Notes: generated by a model from the sequence alone, not told the origin. A stretch of DNA of 64,000 nt from Musicola paradisiaca NCPPB 2511 (GCF_000400505.1 NZ_CM001857.1:469032-533031), one strand, 5' to 3'; shown: positions 28,990-40,014, counted from the stretch's first letter. Program-made: numbers and translations.

Positions 28990-29058
28990 TACCTGTCATG
29001 CTTCACGTTGCAGGGCAACATGCCAGCCAGTTGCCCTGCAATTCGAAGTATTAAAGAT
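28990..29058. repeat. Short hairpin repeat, likely relative of the ERIC-type element
   Basis: A perfect 12-bp stem TTGCAGGGCAAC / GTTGCCCTGCAA (29008-29041) with a 10-nt loop, extended by CTTC/GAAG outside it. The flanks TACCTGTCATGCTTCACG and CGAAGTATTAAAG resemble the ends of the enterobacterial repeat also found at 33163-33299. It may terminate or stabilise the upstream transcript. The rest of 29059-29463 is AT-rich and shows no gene or clear signal. Confidence 0.5.
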
Positions 29059-29463
29059 AGATGGCTTTTCACAATTCACGATGTCGTCGACGCGACGACA
29101 ATAGCCGTACTGTCTATCGATGGGTGGGAAAATAATAAAAATGAAATGCGATTTTAATTATTATTCGTAACGTTTTATCTGATCGACTGATTATTTTTTA
29201 TCGCTATCAGGTGGTAGGAAACGAATTATTTTTCCCGTTTCGAAAACATTATGTTTTGTCGTTGTTAATCATTTATCAAATCTATTTTATCCCTTGTCGC
29301 CATGGTGTATGAATTTGCTCCTGTGGCTCGTCAAATATGTCTATTTTTCCTATCAGGATGTCGTAGACGATTATTTTTAGTGCCGAAATGTGAAGTGATA
29401 AATCGAGGGCTTTCATTCGCGCGGGGAATAAAAAGTCGCCACGGGGGAAACGGTAGGGAGCAA

Positions 29464-29494
29464 TAATAAAAACGGCCTACATATGCAGGCCGTT
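29464..29494 (-). terminator. Rho-independent terminator of the frd operon
   Basis: On the minus strand the stem AACGGCCT / AGGCCGTT with an 8-nt loop is followed by TTTTATTATTG. It starts 21 nt beyond the frdD stop. Confidence 0.85.
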
Positions 29495-29514
29495 GACCAG
29501 GGTTACGGTCCGTT

Positions 29515-29871
29515 TTACAGCGTTACGATGCTAATTAAGGTCACTACAGTCAAAATAGCGGCCAAACCGTAAAATACCCACTTCCCGGCCGGGATGTGGA
29601 TTTTCAGATCGTGCATGGCGTGATGCATACGGTGCAGGCCGCACCACAGCGGCAACACGATCATCAGCAGCAGGAATGCGCGGCCGATGAAGCTGTGGCT
29701 GAATGCCGCGATGCGTTCATAGGCCAGTGCGCCGGGGAACAGGCCTAAAGGCAACAGTAAGCCGATCAGCAGGATGATCACCGGAGAGAAAATGGCGCTC
29801 CACATGCCGCCGGCGCCGAACAGCCCCCAGAATGGTGGTTCATCGGAACGTTTTGGTTTCTGATTAATCAC
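29515..29871 (-). CDS. frdD: Fumarate reductase membrane anchor subunit D
   Basis: FrdD and FrdC anchor the FrdAB catalytic pair to the inner membrane and bind menaquinol. I start at the GTG whose 5' end is at 29871 ([19 protein letters not shown]), which gives 118 residues and matches E. coli FrdD; GGGAGGAAT is seven bases upstream. Three hydrophobic helices are visible, and [15 protein letters not shown] is the conserved segment. The upstream extension to an ATG overlapping frdC is not supported. Confidence 0.95.
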   Translation of the reverse strand: MINQKPKRSDEPPFWGLFGAGGMWSAIFSPVIILLIGLLLPLGLFPGALAYERIAAFSHSFIGRAFLLLMIVLPLWCGLHRMHHAMHDLKIHIPAGKWVFYGLAAILTVVTLISIVTL

Positions 29872-29885
29872 GTTATTCCTCCCGC

Positions 29886-30281
29886 TCAGAACAGCAAGGC
29901 GATGGCCAGCACCGCCAGAGTGACGACGACAGTAACGGCCCACAGCCCTTTGATAATCGGTTCCGGCGCCATTTTTTCATCGTCGACGATGATAATGGAT
30001 GCCTTCGGCGCCAGATCGAACCAAGTTTTGGTATGCAGCACCGCAGCCAGCAGCGCCACCAGGTTGATCAGCAGCACCAGCGGGCTTTGCAGGAACGACA
30101 CAAAGTGGCTCCAGCCTTCCGGACCGCCTTTCAGTGAAGATACGCCGTACAGCAGAACGATGCTGAACCACACGGCCAAAACGGCAGTACCTTCGCGCAA
30201 CATGTAGAAGCGATAGAACCCGAGCTTCTGCCACCAGGTAGGCGTCATGCCGCGGACATACGCTTTACGTTTGGTTGTCAT
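29886..30281 (-). CDS. frdC: Fumarate reductase membrane anchor subunit C
   Basis: The 131-residue subunit, same length as E. coli FrdC, begins with a soluble arm ([20 protein letters not shown]) and has three membrane helices; the conserved quinone-site region includes [13 protein letters not shown] with Glu 29. It lies between frdB (17-nt gap) and frdD (14-nt gap) in one operon. Confidence 0.96.
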   Translation of the reverse strand: MTTKRKAYVRGMTPTWWQKLGFYRFYMLREGTAVLAVWFSIVLLYGVSSLKGGPEGWSHFVSFLQSPLVLLINLVALLAAVLHTKTWFDLAPKASIIIVDDEKMAPEPIIKGLWAVTVVVTLAVLAIALLF

Positions 30282-30298
30282 TATTTTGCCTCCCTCCC

Positions 30299-31033
30299 TT
30301 ATTGTGGTTTCAGCATGGCGATCATGAAGTCTTTGGCACTTTCCACTTTGCCTTGCTGAATGGCGGCGGCGGGATCAACATGCTTCGGACACACTTCGGA
30401 GCAGTAACCGACGAACGTACAGCTCCAGACGCCGTTGTCACCGTTCAGCATCGGCATACGCTCTTTCTTGCCGTGGTCGCGGCTATCCAGATTGTAACGG
30501 TGCGCCAACGTAATGGCGGCCGGGCCGATGAATTCCGGGTTCAGGCCGAACTGCGGGCAGGCGGCATAGCACAGGCCGCAGTTGATACACCCCGAGAACT
30601 GGTGGTATTTGGCCATCTGCGCCGGTGTTTGCTTGTTGGTGCCCTGTTCCGGTTTGCGATCGTTGCCGATGACGTAAGGCTTGATGGCTTCCAGACTCTC
30701 GATGAAATGAGTCATGTCTACCACCAGATCGCGTTCGATCGGGAAGTTGCCCAGCGCTTCGATTTTCATGCCGTCGGCATAGTCGCGCAGGAAGGTTTTA
30801 CAGGCCAGCTTCGGCACATTGTTGACCATCATGCCGCAGGAGCCGCAGATAGCCATACGGCACGACCAGCGGTAGGAGAGGTCTGGCGCCAGGTTGTCCT
30901 TGATGTAGCCCAGCGCGTCGAGCAGTGAGGTTTCACGGCTGTATGGCACGCTATAGGTTTCGAAGTGCGGCGCGTTGTCCTGTTCCGGATTGTAGCGCAT
31001 GACTTCCATTTTCAGGGTTTGCAACTCAGCCAT
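30299..31033 (-). CDS. frdB: Fumarate reductase iron-sulfur subunit
   Basis: FrdB passes electrons from menaquinol to FrdA through three clusters. The 244-residue reading begins [18 protein letters not shown]; an in-frame ATG 54 nt upstream lies within frdA and is not used in E. coli. The [2Fe-2S] cysteines are in [13 protein letters not shown], and the [4Fe-4S]/[3Fe-4S] cysteines in [16 protein letters not shown] and [17 protein letters not shown]. It overlaps the end of frdA by 8 nt, suggesting coupled translation. Confidence 0.97.
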   Translation of the reverse strand: MAELQTLKMEVMRYNPEQDNAPHFETYSVPYSRETSLLDALGYIKDNLAPDLSYRWSCRMAICGSCGMMVNNVPKLACKTFLRDYADGMKIEALGNFPIERDLVVDMTHFIESLEAIKPYVIGNDRKPEQGTNKQTPAQMAKYHQFSGCINCGLCYAACPQFGLNPEFIGPAAITLAHRYNLDSRDHGKKERMPMLNGDNGVWSCTFVGYCSEVCPKHVDPAAAIQQGKVESAKDFMIAMLKPQ

Positions 31034-32822
31034 TCGCTTGCTCCTTCTTGTTTTTCTCCTGAGCTTCAGCTTCTGCACCGTAAACACGTTCGGCTGGCGG
31101 CAGCTTGGTGATCTTCACGTCGCTGTATTCCAGACGCGGCGCGCCTTCCGGGTTGTAGTAAGCCAGGGTATGTTTCAGGAAGTTCACGTCATCGCGTTTG
31201 GTGCAGCCTTCATCCAGACGTTGGTGCGCGCCGCGCGATTCGCGACGATTGATGGCGGAATGCGCCATACATTCGGCAACGTCCAGGCTATGGCCCAGCT
31301 CGATGGTGTAGAGCAGATCGGTGTTGAACACGCTGGAGTGATCGGTAATTTTCACTCGTTTGAAGCGCTCTTTCAGCTCGGCCAGCTTGTCGACGGTTTT
31401 CTGCATCAACTCGGTGGTACGGTAGATGCCGCAGCCTTCTTCCATGGACAGACCCATTTCGTCACGGATTTTGGCCCAGCTTTCGGTACCTTCCTGCTTC
31501 ATCAGCGTGTGCAGACGCTGCTCCACGTCACGGGCTTGCGCGTCGAGGGCGCTGCTGTTGGCCGGCGTGGCTTCACGGGAACGCTCTACCGCTTTCTCGC
31601 CCGCTACGCGGCCGAAGACCACCAATTCCGCCAGTGAGTTGGAGCCCAGACGGTTGGCGCCGTGCAGACCGACAGAGGAACATTCGCCGGCGGCGAACAG
31701 ACCCTTGATACGGGTTTCGCACTGCTGGTCGGTTTCGATACCGCCCATGGTGTAGTGCGCGGTCGGACGGATGGGAATCGGCTCTTTCACCGGGTCTACG
31801 CCCACGTAAGCTTTCGCCAGTTCGCAGATGAACGGCAGACGCTCTTTCAGCTTTTTCTCACCCAGGTGGCGCAGGTCGAGGTACACGACATCGCCCAGCG
31901 GCGTGGAGATGGTGCGGCCGGCGCGCCATTCGTGCCAGAACGCCTGGGAGACTTTGTCGCGCGGGCCGAGTTCCATGTATTTGTTTTTCGGTTCGCCCAG
32001 CGGGGTTTCCGGCCCAAGGCCGTAATCCTGCAGATAACGGTAGCCGTCCTTGTTGACCATGATACCGCCTTCGCCGCGGCAGCCTTCAGTCATCAGGATA
32101 CCGGAACCCGGCAGGCCGGTCGGATGGTACTGGACGAATTCCATATCGCGCAGCGGTATACCGTGGCGGAACGCCATACCCATACCGTCGCCGGTCACGA
32201 TGCCGCCGTTGGTGTTGTAGCGGTAGACGCGGCCGGCGCCGCCGGTTGCCATCACGACGGCATTGGCGCGGATCTGAACCAGCGTGCCTTCCATCATGTT
32301 GATGGCGACAAGCCCGCGGGCATGACCGTCATCCACCAAAATATCCAGTACGAAATGTTCGTCGAAGCGCTGGATCTGCGGGTATTTGATCGAGGTCTGG
32401 AACAACGTGTGCAGCATGTGGAAGCCGGTTTTGTCCGCGGCGAACCAAGTCCGTTCGATCTTCATGCCGCCGAAGCGACGCACGTTGATCGACCCGTCCG
32501 GTTTACGGCTCCACGGGCAGCCCCATTGCTCCATCAGGGTCATCTCGTGCGGACAGTTCTGCACGAAATGCTCAACCACATCCTGCTCACACAGCCAGTC
32601 ACCGCCTGCTACCGTATCGTGGAAGTGGAAATCAAAGCTGTCATGATCTTGAGCGACCGCTGCCGATCCACCTTCGGCGGCCACAGTGTGGCTACGCATC
32701 GGGTAGACTTTAGAGATCAGCGCAATTTTGAGTTGGGGATTAGCTTCAGCAGCCGCAATAGCTGCGCGTAAACCTGCTCCCCCGGCCCCGATAATGGCCA
32801 AATCGGCATTAAAGGTTTGCAC
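31026..32822 (-). CDS. frdA: Fumarate reductase flavoprotein subunit
   Basis: FrdA reduces fumarate to succinate in anaerobic respiration. The 598-residue protein starts at a GTG ([20 protein letters not shown], the FAD-binding glycine motif) with GGAGGAAT upstream. FAD is covalently joined to the His in [14 protein letters not shown] (about residue 45). Active-site features include [18 protein letters not shown], and the catalytic Arg region in [14 protein letters not shown]. It leads frdABCD behind an FNR-like site centred at -41.5 relative to the predicted start, so it should be induced without oxygen. Confidence 0.97.
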   Translation of the reverse strand: MQTFNADLAIIGAGGAGLRAAIAAAEANPQLKIALISKVYPMRSHTVAAEGGSAAVAQDHDSFDFHFHDTVAGGDWLCEQDVVEHFVQNCPHEMTLMEQWGCPWSRKPDGSINVRRFGGMKIERTWFAADKTGFHMLHTLFQTSIKYPQIQRFDEHFVLDILVDDGHARGLVAINMMEGTLVQIRANAVVMATGGAGRVYRYNTNGGIVTGDGMGMAFRHGIPLRDMEFVQYHPTGLPGSGILMTEGCRGEGGIMVNKDGYRYLQDYGLGPETPLGEPKNKYMELGPRDKVSQAFWHEWRAGRTISTPLGDVVYLDLRHLGEKKLKERLPFICELAKAYVGVDPVKEPIPIRPTAHYTMGGIETDQQCETRIKGLFAAGECSSVGLHGANRLGSNSLAELVVFGRVAGEKAVERSREATPANSSALDAQARDVEQRLHTLMKQEGTESWAKIRDEMGLSMEEGCGIYRTTELMQKTVDKLAELKERFKRVKITDHSSVFNTDLLYTIELGHSLDVAECMAHSAINRRESRGAHQRLDEGCTKRDDVNFLKHTLAYYNPEGAPRLEYSDVKITKLPPAERVYGAEAEAQEKNKKEQANG

Positions 32823-32986
32823 TGCATTCCTCCAGTTACTTAAGTTAAATAAATTAATTAAGAAAATAATATGGGTTAAACAGTGCCCTTAATATTTTCC
32901 GTTTAATTTTCAAAGCACCAAGTCAGTTAAAAAATGTCAGAGTATCAAATACTAAGCTATTAATACTCTTTTTTTGTATGGGAATG

Positions 32987-33028
32987 ATTATAGCGATTCA
33001 TTACCGTCTGAAATTTGATGTGATCCAT
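32987..33028 (-). promoter_or_regulatory. frdA promoter with FNR-like site
   Basis: On the minus strand ATGGATCACATCAA (33015-33028) has one perfect FNR half-site (ATCAA) and is followed by ATTTCAGAC, the same bases that follow the FNR site of E. coli frdA. A consensus -10 TATAAT is at 32987-32992. The predicted start near 32980 puts the site at about -41.5, a class II activator position. A 157-nt leader would follow. Confidence 0.65.
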
Positions 33029-33162
33029 CATTTTGCTGTTTTTTAATAATTCATAAGAAATAATCGGCAAAACATGATGGAAAATGTGATTCAGGTAAAA
33101 ATGGCACTTTTATTTCTTTAATAATAGGTTAGTTACCGATATGGGAAAATCTTCAACTGGAT

Positions 33163-33299
33163 ATACCCGAAATAATTCAGGTGACGGGAAGAGGATAAGT
33201 GAATGAATCCCGATATGCTGACTTCAGCCAGTGACTCGGGTGAGCAAACGCCGCTCACACACCGCCAACTTGACGTATGTCGAGGATAATTGTGGGTAT
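33163..33299. repeat. ERIC-type intergenic repeat
   Basis: A 137-bp element with ends ATACCC and GGGTAT. Its middle holds AGTGACTCGGGTGAGC, matching the ERIC core, with AATGAATCCCGA as the paired arm. It lies in the noncoding gap between the divergent frdA and epmA genes, far enough from either promoter to be tolerated. ERIC elements are nonautonomous and often form stable hairpins when transcribed. Apart from this and the two promoters, the 703-bp gap shows nothing else. Confidence 0.8.
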
Positions 33300-33466
33300 G
33301 CCGTATGCTGAGCGCGTGTTTATTATGCCTTGACGCTTAGCGAATGTTTCGTTGTAAAACCTGCCGCTAACGCCGTGATTCGATGCCCGTCAGCATGGCC
33401 CTCTAATTATGTGCCCGTTAATCACCGGTACTGTCGTAGCGCTGTCTCATTCGTCGACACGGTGGA

Positions 33467-33495
33467 TTGTCTGGCCCCTATGATGCGGGTAGACT
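33467..33495 (+). promoter_or_regulatory. Candidate epmA promoter
   Basis: TTGTCT (33467-33472) and TAGACT (33490-33495) are 17 bp apart and end 30 bp before the epmA ATG. Confidence 0.5.
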
Positions 33496-33525
33496 GCACC
33501 TCCGTTTGATTAGGAGTAAACCATC

Positions 33526-34503
33526 ATGAGCGAAACGGTAAGCTGGCAGCCCAGCGCTCCGATTGCCAATCTGTTGAAGCGTGCGTCCATCATGAAAGAA
33601 ATCCGCCGCTTCTTCTCTGATCGCGGGATGCTGGAGGTGGAAACGCCTGCCCTAAGTCAAGCGACGGTCACGGACATTCACCTGTTTCCTTTCCAGACCC
33701 GTTTTGTCGGCCCCGGTGCAGCGGATGGCATCGAGCTCTACATGATGACCAGCCCCGAATACCACATGAAGCGCCTGCTGGCGGCGGGCAGCGGCCCCAT
33801 CTATCAGCTGTGTCGCAGCTTTCGCAATGAAGAGTCCGGCCGTTTCCATAATCCGGAATTCACTATGCTGGAGTGGTATCGCCCTCATTACGATATGTAC
33901 CGCCTGATGAACGAGGTGGACGATCTGCTGCAGCAGGTGCTGGAGTGCGACAGCGCCGAGATGCTTTCCTATCAGCAGGCGTTTCAGCGCCATCTGGCGG
34001 TTGACCCGTTGTCCGCCGACAAAGCGCAACTGCGCGACGTGGCGGAAAAGCTGGGCGTCGGCGATGTCGCCAGTCAGGAGGAAGATCGCGATACGTTGCT
34101 GCAACTGCTGTTCACCGTGGGGATAGAGCCTCACATCGGGCGTGACAAGCCGGCATTCGTTTACCACTTCCCGGCGACGCAGGCCGCGCTGGCCGAAATC
34201 AGCACCGAAGATCACCGTGTGGCGGAGCGCTTCGAGGCCTACTTCAAAGGGATCGAACTGGCGAACGGTTTTTGCGAACTGACCGACAGCCACGAACAGC
34301 GTCAGCGGTTTGAACAGGATAATCGTAAGCGTGCAGCGCGTGGCCTGCCGGTACAACCGATCGACGAACACCTGCTCTCGGCGTTGAGCGCCGGGATCCC
34401 GCCCTGTTCCGGCGTGGCGCTGGGGGTGGATCGTCTGATTATGCTGGCGCTGAATGCCGAGTCCATCGGCGATGTTATCGCGTTTACCGTAGAACGCGCC
34501 TGA
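33526..34503 (+). CDS. epmA: EF-P--(R)-beta-lysine ligase
   Basis: EpmA attaches (R)-beta-lysine from EpmB to Lys 34 of EF-P. The 325-residue protein is a class II lysyl-tRNA-synthetase catalytic core without an anticodon-binding domain, the usual EpmA form. Motif 2 is [24 protein letters not shown] (about 96-119) and motif 3 is [14 protein letters not shown] (about 301-314). TAGGAG stands nine bases before the ATG. In E. coli it is likewise divergent from frdA. Confidence 0.96.
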   Translation: MSETVSWQPSAPIANLLKRASIMKEIRRFFSDRGMLEVETPALSQATVTDIHLFPFQTRFVGPGAADGIELYMMTSPEYHMKRLLAAGSGPIYQLCRSFRNEESGRFHNPEFTMLEWYRPHYDMYRLMNEVDDLLQQVLECDSAEMLSYQQAFQRHLAVDPLSADKAQLRDVAEKLGVGDVASQEEDRDTLLQLLFTVGIEPHIGRDKPAFVYHFPATQAALAEISTEDHRVAERFEAYFKGIELANGFCELTDSHEQRQRFEQDNRKRAARGLPVQPIDEHLLSALSAGIPPCSGVALGVDRLIMLALNAESIGDVIAFTVERA

Positions 34504-34635
34504 CGTCGCTTTTCCTTTATGATGTTCCCGACGTTTTTGTCCGGCGCGGCACGGGCGTTCGCGGCGTCCTGCCGCTCACCCGGCGAAGTCGCCCGCCTCA
34601 GCACAGTTTTTGACGCCGGAGAAAACCATCAGCCG

Positions 34636-37600
34636 TTATAATCCGCCGGCGGTGCGGGTTGACGTGGCGGCATTGCGCCCGACGATTTGCACCGAATCCA
34701 TCTGTACCTGGAACGGCGGGAACGGCATCACCAGGTTGTGCTGGCGATAACTTTCCAGAATCAACTGGTGCAATTCGTGGCGCAGCGGCATGCGGTGGCC
34801 CATTTCTGCGGCGAAGATACGCAATTCGAAAATCTGGATGCCCTGGCGCAGATCCACCAGAAAGACCTCCGGCGGCGGGTTGTCCAGCACCAGCGAGCAG
34901 CGTTGCACCGCGTTTAACAGCAGCGCGGTAACGTCCTGCGTATTGGCGTCGGCGGGAGCGGGGATAGTCAGAACGACGCGAGTCACCGAGTCGGACAGCG
35001 ACCAGTTGATGAATTGTTCAGTGATGAACGCTTTATTGGGGACGATGATCTCTTTGCGATCCCAGTCGGAAATCGTCGTGGCGCGGGTATTGATACGCAT
35101 CACGCTGCCGGTCAGGTCGCGGATGGTGACGGTATCGCCGATACGAATCGGCTTTTCGAACAGGATGATCAGGCCGGAGATAAAGTTGGCGAAGATCTCC
35201 TGCAGCCCGAACCCCAACCCCACACCCAGCGCGGCGACCAGCCACTGTAACTTCGACCATTCGATGCCTATCATGGAGAATCCCATCAGGCCGCCCACCA
35301 GAATCAGCAGGTATTTGCTGACGGTGATAATGGCGTAACCGGTGCCGGGCGACAGCTCGATATGCTGCAAAACCGCCAACTCCAGCAACGCGGGCAGGTT
35401 GCGCACCAACTGGGCGGTGATGATGAAAATCAGCGTGGCGATCAGCAACGCGCCGAGAGTAATCGGCTGGATACTGTCGACGCCTTTCACCGAACTGGTG
35501 ACATTCCACAGGCTGATGTTTTCCATAAAGGCGAAGGCGGAATGGATTTCCGACCACAACACGATCACCGAGACCAGGGCCATCAGCGTCAGAATCGAAC
35601 GTACCAGTTTCAGCGATCTGGCGCTGATGGCGTCCAGATCGACGACCGGTTCCTCAATATTGTCGACGCCGGATTCATAGGCTGTTTGATCTTCTTCGCC
35701 GCGGGCGCGCGCCGCCAGAATTTCCGCCCGCCGCTGTCTGGCGCGATCGAAAGCGATGCGGCGGCGCTGAATCAGCATCCAACGTCGGATGATGTGATAC
35801 ACCACCAGCAGGAAGAACCAGATGGCAACCGAGGTTTCCAGCCGAGCCAGCAGCGCTTGCGAGGTGGTCAGATAGCCAAGGCAGGCGGCCAGCGCAGCGA
35901 AAAGAGGAATACAAATCAATAAGTTCCACATCGCCCGGTTGATGGGATTCTCGCCGGAGCCTTCTTTATCCAGATAAAGCGGGATCCCGGCGCGTTTCAG
36001 CCCGGTAGTGACCAGACTCAGCGCCATGCACAGCAGGACAAAGCACAGTCGCCCCAGCGAGCCGGAGAACTCCCGATCATTGAGGTTATCGAAGGTAATC
36101 AGCGCCATGATCAGCGGAACGATAAAGCCGATGGAGAGGCGGTAGTAGCGCATGGCGCGCGCCACCTGTCGCGGCGGCCAGCCGAAATGCACGATGAACA
36201 AACCCTGCCGGTGAGCGAAGGACGCGCTGATCATCACGACCCACATCAGGGGGACGGTGGCGGTCACACTGTCGCCGATGGCGACGGCCACCGGATAAGG
36301 CCAGGCGTTTTGCAGGCCATATCCCAACGCCGCCCAGAGCACCGGCAACGGAATCGCCACCATGACTGACCAGAACACGGTGCGCAGCGTCAGCATGAAG
36401 TAATCCAACGTCACTTTGCCGACCCGGCTACTGGCCCGCTCCAGAAATGCATGGTAGTGGCGGCGGGAACTGATGCTGAGCCCGACCAGCAGCAATGCGC
36501 CCAGCAACGGCAACAGCGAGCCGCTACTGGTAAACATCATGAGGAGCGCGCCGCTCAGTTGCGTCAGCGTATCCAGCGACAACAGCCGGGAGAGGTCGTG
36601 CAACAGTTCGAGCGGGTAGGCGAAACCGACGGGATCCACATCCGCGACCCAGAACAGATAGCGGTGGGCGGCGTCGCGAATTTCGTTAAGCGCGTCCTCC
36701 AGCTGGTTGCTGGCGACTTTCAGCTTGGTCAGCTCCAGAATCTGCGTATCGCAACCGGACATCAGCGAGGTCAGCAGATCGCGCTGGGTGCGCCGCTGAT
36801 CGTTGAATATTTTCTGCTGTGCGGCGGAGAGCGCTGCGTTGCCGTCTGCGGAGGCTGGTGCGTCCTGGCTCTGCCGGTTCAGCAGATCCTCATAATGCAG
36901 ACGCTGGGCCCGTAGCTGAGCCATTTCACCGTCCAGCCGTTGGGATTTGGGCATCTCCGGTAGCCGCGCCACCTGTGCGCGCAGCGTTTCCCCCAGTGCC
37001 GGAGAGGCGCCCAACCACTGCGCCTGTTCACGCAGGGTGCCGAGCGCCTGACGCACTTGCAGCGTTTGCGCCGTGGTCTGCCGTTGCTGGGCGGCGATCT
37101 GGTCGATGCGCTGCGCCTGCTGGTTGAGCGCCACGGAGAGTTCGCGGTTGAGCTGCAACTGGCGGGAAATGGCTTCCGGCAACTCGCCCTCCTGTTCCGC
37201 CAGCAGTTCGGTGCGCTCCAGCGCCTGCTCGGCTTCTTTCTGACGTAGGGTATTCAGCGTGCTGCGCAGCGCCTGCAATTGGTTATCCAGCCGGTCGCGG
37301 CGTTTTTTGTAAAGGTCGGCCCGCAGGCGCGAGAGTTCCTGCCGATTACTGGCGGAGAGTTGTTCCAGCTCCAGTTCGTTGACCCGGCTTTTACGCAGCG
37401 ACAGTTCCGTTTGCAACGCGGCGGCCTGCGCTTGCCCCAGCGCGGTGGTCGGCGAGCCCAGCGCCTGCACGCGGCGTTCCACATCGCTCAGGGCGCGGTT
37501 GGCTTCCGTTTGTTGTTGCGGTAATTGGGTCAACGAATCGCTGATTTCCCGCAGCCGATCTTGCTCCTGCTGGAGTTGACGGCTTTGTTCCAGCAACTGG

Positions 37601-37950
37601 CTGCCGAACTGGACAATCAGTTGTTCCAGTTCATTGACGGATTGGGTTTTGGGCAATGACGGCGGTTTATTTTCCTCCGCCATCAATTGCTGGCGCAGAT
37701 CCTGCATTAGCCGGGGAAAATCGTCGATGATGCGCTGGTATTGATCGGCGCGTTGGCGGGTTTCCCGGCGTTCATCCAGCAACCGCAGCGCGGACTGCAG
37801 TTCCCGGACGATATCTGCCTGGCCGGGGGCGTCTTTATTGGCTTGCGCCTGTTGAAGCTCCTGCTGCAACTGCGCCTCGCCGGGCTCGGAGGCCGCCAGC
37901 GACGTGGTTGATAACAGGCATCCCAACAGGAAAATCAGGATCAGACGCAC
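34636..37950 (-). CDS. mscM: Mechanosensitive channel MscM
   Basis: A 1104-residue MscS-superfamily channel (miniconductance type; E. coli YjeP). The start is GTG at 37950 with GAGGAGG upstream. A signal peptide (to about residue 20, ending SLAASE) leads to a long Gln/Arg-rich coiled-coil periplasmic domain (20-470), then about 11 membrane helices. The last is the MscS pore helix region LQWLVAALGVGLGFGLQEIFANFISG, followed by the beta domain FEKPIRIGDTVTIRDLTGSV. It opens under osmotic downshock to release solutes. It follows psd by 31 nt, as in E. coli. Confidence 0.95.
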   Translation of the reverse strand: MRLILIFLLGCLLSTTSLAASEPGEAQLQQELQQAQANKDAPGQADIVRELQSALRLLDERRETRQRADQYQRIIDDFPRLMQDLRQQLMAEENKPPSLPKTQSVNELEQLIVQFGSQLLEQSRQLQQEQDRLREISDSLTQLPQQQTEANRALSDVERRVQALGSPTTALGQAQAAALQTELSLRKSRVNELELEQLSASNRQELSRLRADLYKKRRDRLDNQLQALRSTLNTLRQKEAEQALERTELLAEQEGELPEAISRQLQLNRELSVALNQQAQRIDQIAAQQRQTTAQTLQVRQALGTLREQAQWLGASPALGETLRAQVARLPEMPKSQRLDGEMAQLRAQRLHYEDLLNRQSQDAPASADGNAALSAAQQKIFNDQRRTQRDLLTSLMSGCDTQILELTKLKVASNQLEDALNEIRDAAHRYLFWVADVDPVGFAYPLELLHDLSRLLSLDTLTQLSGALLMMFTSSGSLLPLLGALLLVGLSISSRRHYHAFLERASSRVGKVTLDYFMLTLRTVFWSVMVAIPLPVLWAALGYGLQNAWPYPVAVAIGDSVTATVPLMWVVMISASFAHRQGLFIVHFGWPPRQVARAMRYYRLSIGFIVPLIMALITFDNLNDREFSGSLGRLCFVLLCMALSLVTTGLKRAGIPLYLDKEGSGENPINRAMWNLLICIPLFAALAACLGYLTTSQALLARLETSVAIWFFLLVVYHIIRRWMLIQRRRIAFDRARQRRAEILAARARGEEDQTAYESGVDNIEEPVVDLDAISARSLKLVRSILTLMALVSVIVLWSEIHSAFAFMENISLWNVTSSVKGVDSIQPITLGALLIATLIFIITAQLVRNLPALLELAVLQHIELSPGTGYAIITVSKYLLILVGGLMGFSMIGIEWSKLQWLVAALGVGLGFGLQEIFANFISGLIILFEKPIRIGDTVTIRDLTGSVMRINTRATTISDWDRKEIIVPNKAFITEQFINWSLSDSVTRVVLTIPAPADANTQDVTALLLNAVQRCSLVLDNPPPEVFLVDLRQGIQIFELRIFAAEMGHRMPLRHELHQLILESYRQHNLVMPFPPFQVQMDSVQIVGRNAATSTRTAGGL

Positions 37951-37981
37951 GGCTGGCCTCCTCGTGAGGGCGATGACGGGG

Positions 37982-38896
37982 TCAGGGGGTATGTTGGCGG
38001 TAGTCGCTGCCGTTGATGGGAGACGAATCAGCCGGTGTTAACGCTTCAGCCAGCGCTTCGCCCATACGGGTGACGCTTTGGCTGGCAAGACCGGGCATCA
38101 GCTGCACGTGGCCCGGCGAAAAGAGATTGATCACCGTGGAGCCCAGCCGGAAACGACCCATCTCGTCGCCTTTTTCCAGCACGACGGCGTCTTCGCCTTC
38201 CGGTGGGTAAGCCCAGCGCTTGATGATGCCTTCGCGCGGCGGCGTAACGACCCCGGCCCAGACGGTTTCGATACTGCCGACGATGGTCGCGCCCACCAGA
38301 ATCTGCACCATCGGCCCAAACGGCGTATCAAACAGACAGATAACCCGTTCATTACGGGCAAACAGATTGGGAACGTTTTCCGCCGTGAGCGGATTGACGG
38401 AAAACAGATCGCCCGGCACATAAATCATGTCGCGCAGTACGCCGTCGCACGGCATATGCACGCGGTGGTAATCGCGCGGCGAAAGATAGGTGGTGACGAA
38501 CAGACCGTCGCGGAACAAATCGGCGATGATGTAGTTACCGGCCAGTAGCGCTTCCAGTGAGTAGTCGTGCTGTTTGGCCTGCAGGATACGGTCATCGTCG
38601 ATGACGCCCAGTTGGGAAATCATACCGTCGGCTGGCATCACCAGGTGTTGCGGCAGTGGATCCACCGGACGAATGCCCGGCTTCAGCGGGCGGACGAAAA
38701 ATTCGTTAAAGGTGCGGTAGGCGGCGGTATCCGGCTGCTGCGCCTCCTGCATATTGACCTTATAACAGCGGACGAACAGGTCGATCACCAGTTTGGTCAA
38801 TCTGCCCGCCTGCTTGTCGGCGGCCCAGCCTGCCAAGCGGGTTAACCCGACTTTGGGAAGCGCATGGTGTAGCGCTATCTTGATACTGTCCAGCAC
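37982..38896 (-). CDS. psd: Phosphatidylserine decarboxylase proenzyme
   Basis: Psd makes phosphatidylethanolamine from phosphatidylserine on the inner membrane. The proenzyme self-cleaves at Gly-Ser in [11 protein letters not shown] to form the pyruvoyl group; the Asp and His of the cleavage triad are in [10 protein letters not shown] and [11 protein letters not shown] choose the GTG at 38896 ([15 protein letters not shown]), giving 304 residues, because it aligns with the E. coli start and has GAGG upstream; an ATG at 38941 would add 15 residues. Psd and mscM form an operon. Confidence 0.93.
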   Translation of the reverse strand: MLDSIKIALHHALPKVGLTRLAGWAADKQAGRLTKLVIDLFVRCYKVNMQEAQQPDTAAYRTFNEFFVRPLKPGIRPVDPLPQHLVMPADGMISQLGVIDDDRILQAKQHDYSLEALLAGNYIIADLFRDGLFVTTYLSPRDYHRVHMPCDGVLRDMIYVPGDLFSVNPLTAENVPNLFARNERVICLFDTPFGPMVQILVGATIVGSIETVWAGVVTPPREGIIKRWAYPPEGEDAVVLEKGDEMGRFRLGSTVINLFSPGHVQLMPGLASQSVTRMGEALAEALTPADSSPINGSDYRQHTP

Positions 38897-38964
38897 AGTC
38901 AACCTCGTTATAGTCAGTGTTCGCGGTGGAAAGGGGCGCATTGTAGCGGTGGATACAACAAATG

Positions 38965-40014
38965 TCAGTTATCCGAACCGGAAAAGGATTTGCGCGTTTT
39001 TACCTGCGTCATGCTTTCAAGAATGCGATGGTAATTATCAAAACGTTCCGGCGCTATCTCCCCACGCTCCAGCGCTTCGCGGATGGCGCAACCAGGGTCG
39101 GTATCGTGTTTGCAGTCGCGGAATTTGCAACTGCCGAGGTAGTCGCGAAACTCGATGAAACCGCGCGTCACCTGTTCCGGCTCCAGATGCCACAGCCCGA
39201 ATTCCCGCACGCCGGGGGAGTCGATCATATCGCCGCCATGCGGGAAGTGATACAGCCGGGCGGCGGTGGTGGTGTGCTGACCCAGCCCGGAGCCGTCGGA
39301 AACATCGTTAATCTGAATGCGCGTTTCGCCGGGGTAGAGCAGGGCGTTGAGCAGACTGGATTTACCGACGCCGGACTGGCCGGCAAAAATGCTGATACGG
39401 TGGGTGAGGGCGGCCTCCAGCTCGGCGATGCCGGATTGGGTTTTACTGGACACCATCAGCACCCGGTAATTGAGCCGGCGGTAGATATCCATCACCTCTT
39501 CCACGAATTCGCGCGCCTCTTCGTCCAGCAGATCGATCTTGTTCAATACGATCAGCGGTTCGATCTCCAGCGTTTCACATGCCACCAGATAACGATCGAT
39601 AATATTGAGGGACAATTCCGGCAGGATGGCGGAGACGATCACGATCTGATCGATATTGGCGGCGATGGGCTTAAGCCCGTCGTAGTAGTCCGGGCGGGTC
39701 AGCACCGATTGGCGCGGATGCACCGCTTCGACGATGCCGCTGATGCCGGAAAGCGTTTCGTTGCCTGCGCGCCAGACGACGCGATCGCCAGTCACCAGCG
39801 AGTTGATGGTGCGGCGAATGTTGCAGCGGTGCAGGGCGCCGTCCGGCGCTTCGATGTCGGCATGCATGCCAAAACGGCTGATAATGACGCCTTCCTGCGG
39901 CTCGCCCAACTGGTTGTCATCCCATTCGACACTGTGGTCGGCATGTTTCAGACGACGCTGGTGGTTGGCGCTTACCCGGCGCTGCTGGCCCTTTGACAGT
40001 TTCTTTTTACTCAC
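38965..40014 (-). CDS. rsgA: Ribosome small-subunit biogenesis GTPase RsgA
   Basis: RsgA checks late maturation of the 30S subunit. The 349-residue protein starts at a GTG ([14 protein letters not shown]) and has an OB fold, then a circularly permuted GTPase in G4-G1-G3 order: NKID in [10 protein letters not shown] (about 168), P-loop [12 protein letters not shown] (about 214-225) and [10 protein letters not shown] zinc knuckle follows ([16 protein letters not shown]). It is divergent from orn, as in E. coli. Confidence 0.96.
   Translation of the reverse strand: MSKKKLSKGQQRRVSANHQRRLKHADHSVEWDDNQLGEPQEGVIISRFGMHADIEAPDGALHRCNIRRTINSLVTGDRVVWRAGNETLSGISGIVEAVHPRQSVLTRPDYYDGLKPIAANIDQIVIVSAILPELSLNIIDRYLVACETLEIEPLIVLNKIDLLDEEAREFVEEVMDIYRRLNYRVLMVSSKTQSGIAELEAALTHRISIFAGQSGVGKSSLLNALLYPGETRIQINDVSDGSGLGQHTTTAARLYHFPHGGDMIDSPGVREFGLWHLEPEQVTRGFIEFRDYLGSCKFRDCKHDTDPGCAIREALERGEIAPERFDNYHRILESMTQVKTRKSFSGSDN

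Noticed and set aside
31662-32771. 369-codon open frame on the plus strand opposite frdA
   Set aside because: Antisense shadow of frdA with His/Val/Gln-rich composition and no recognisable domain.
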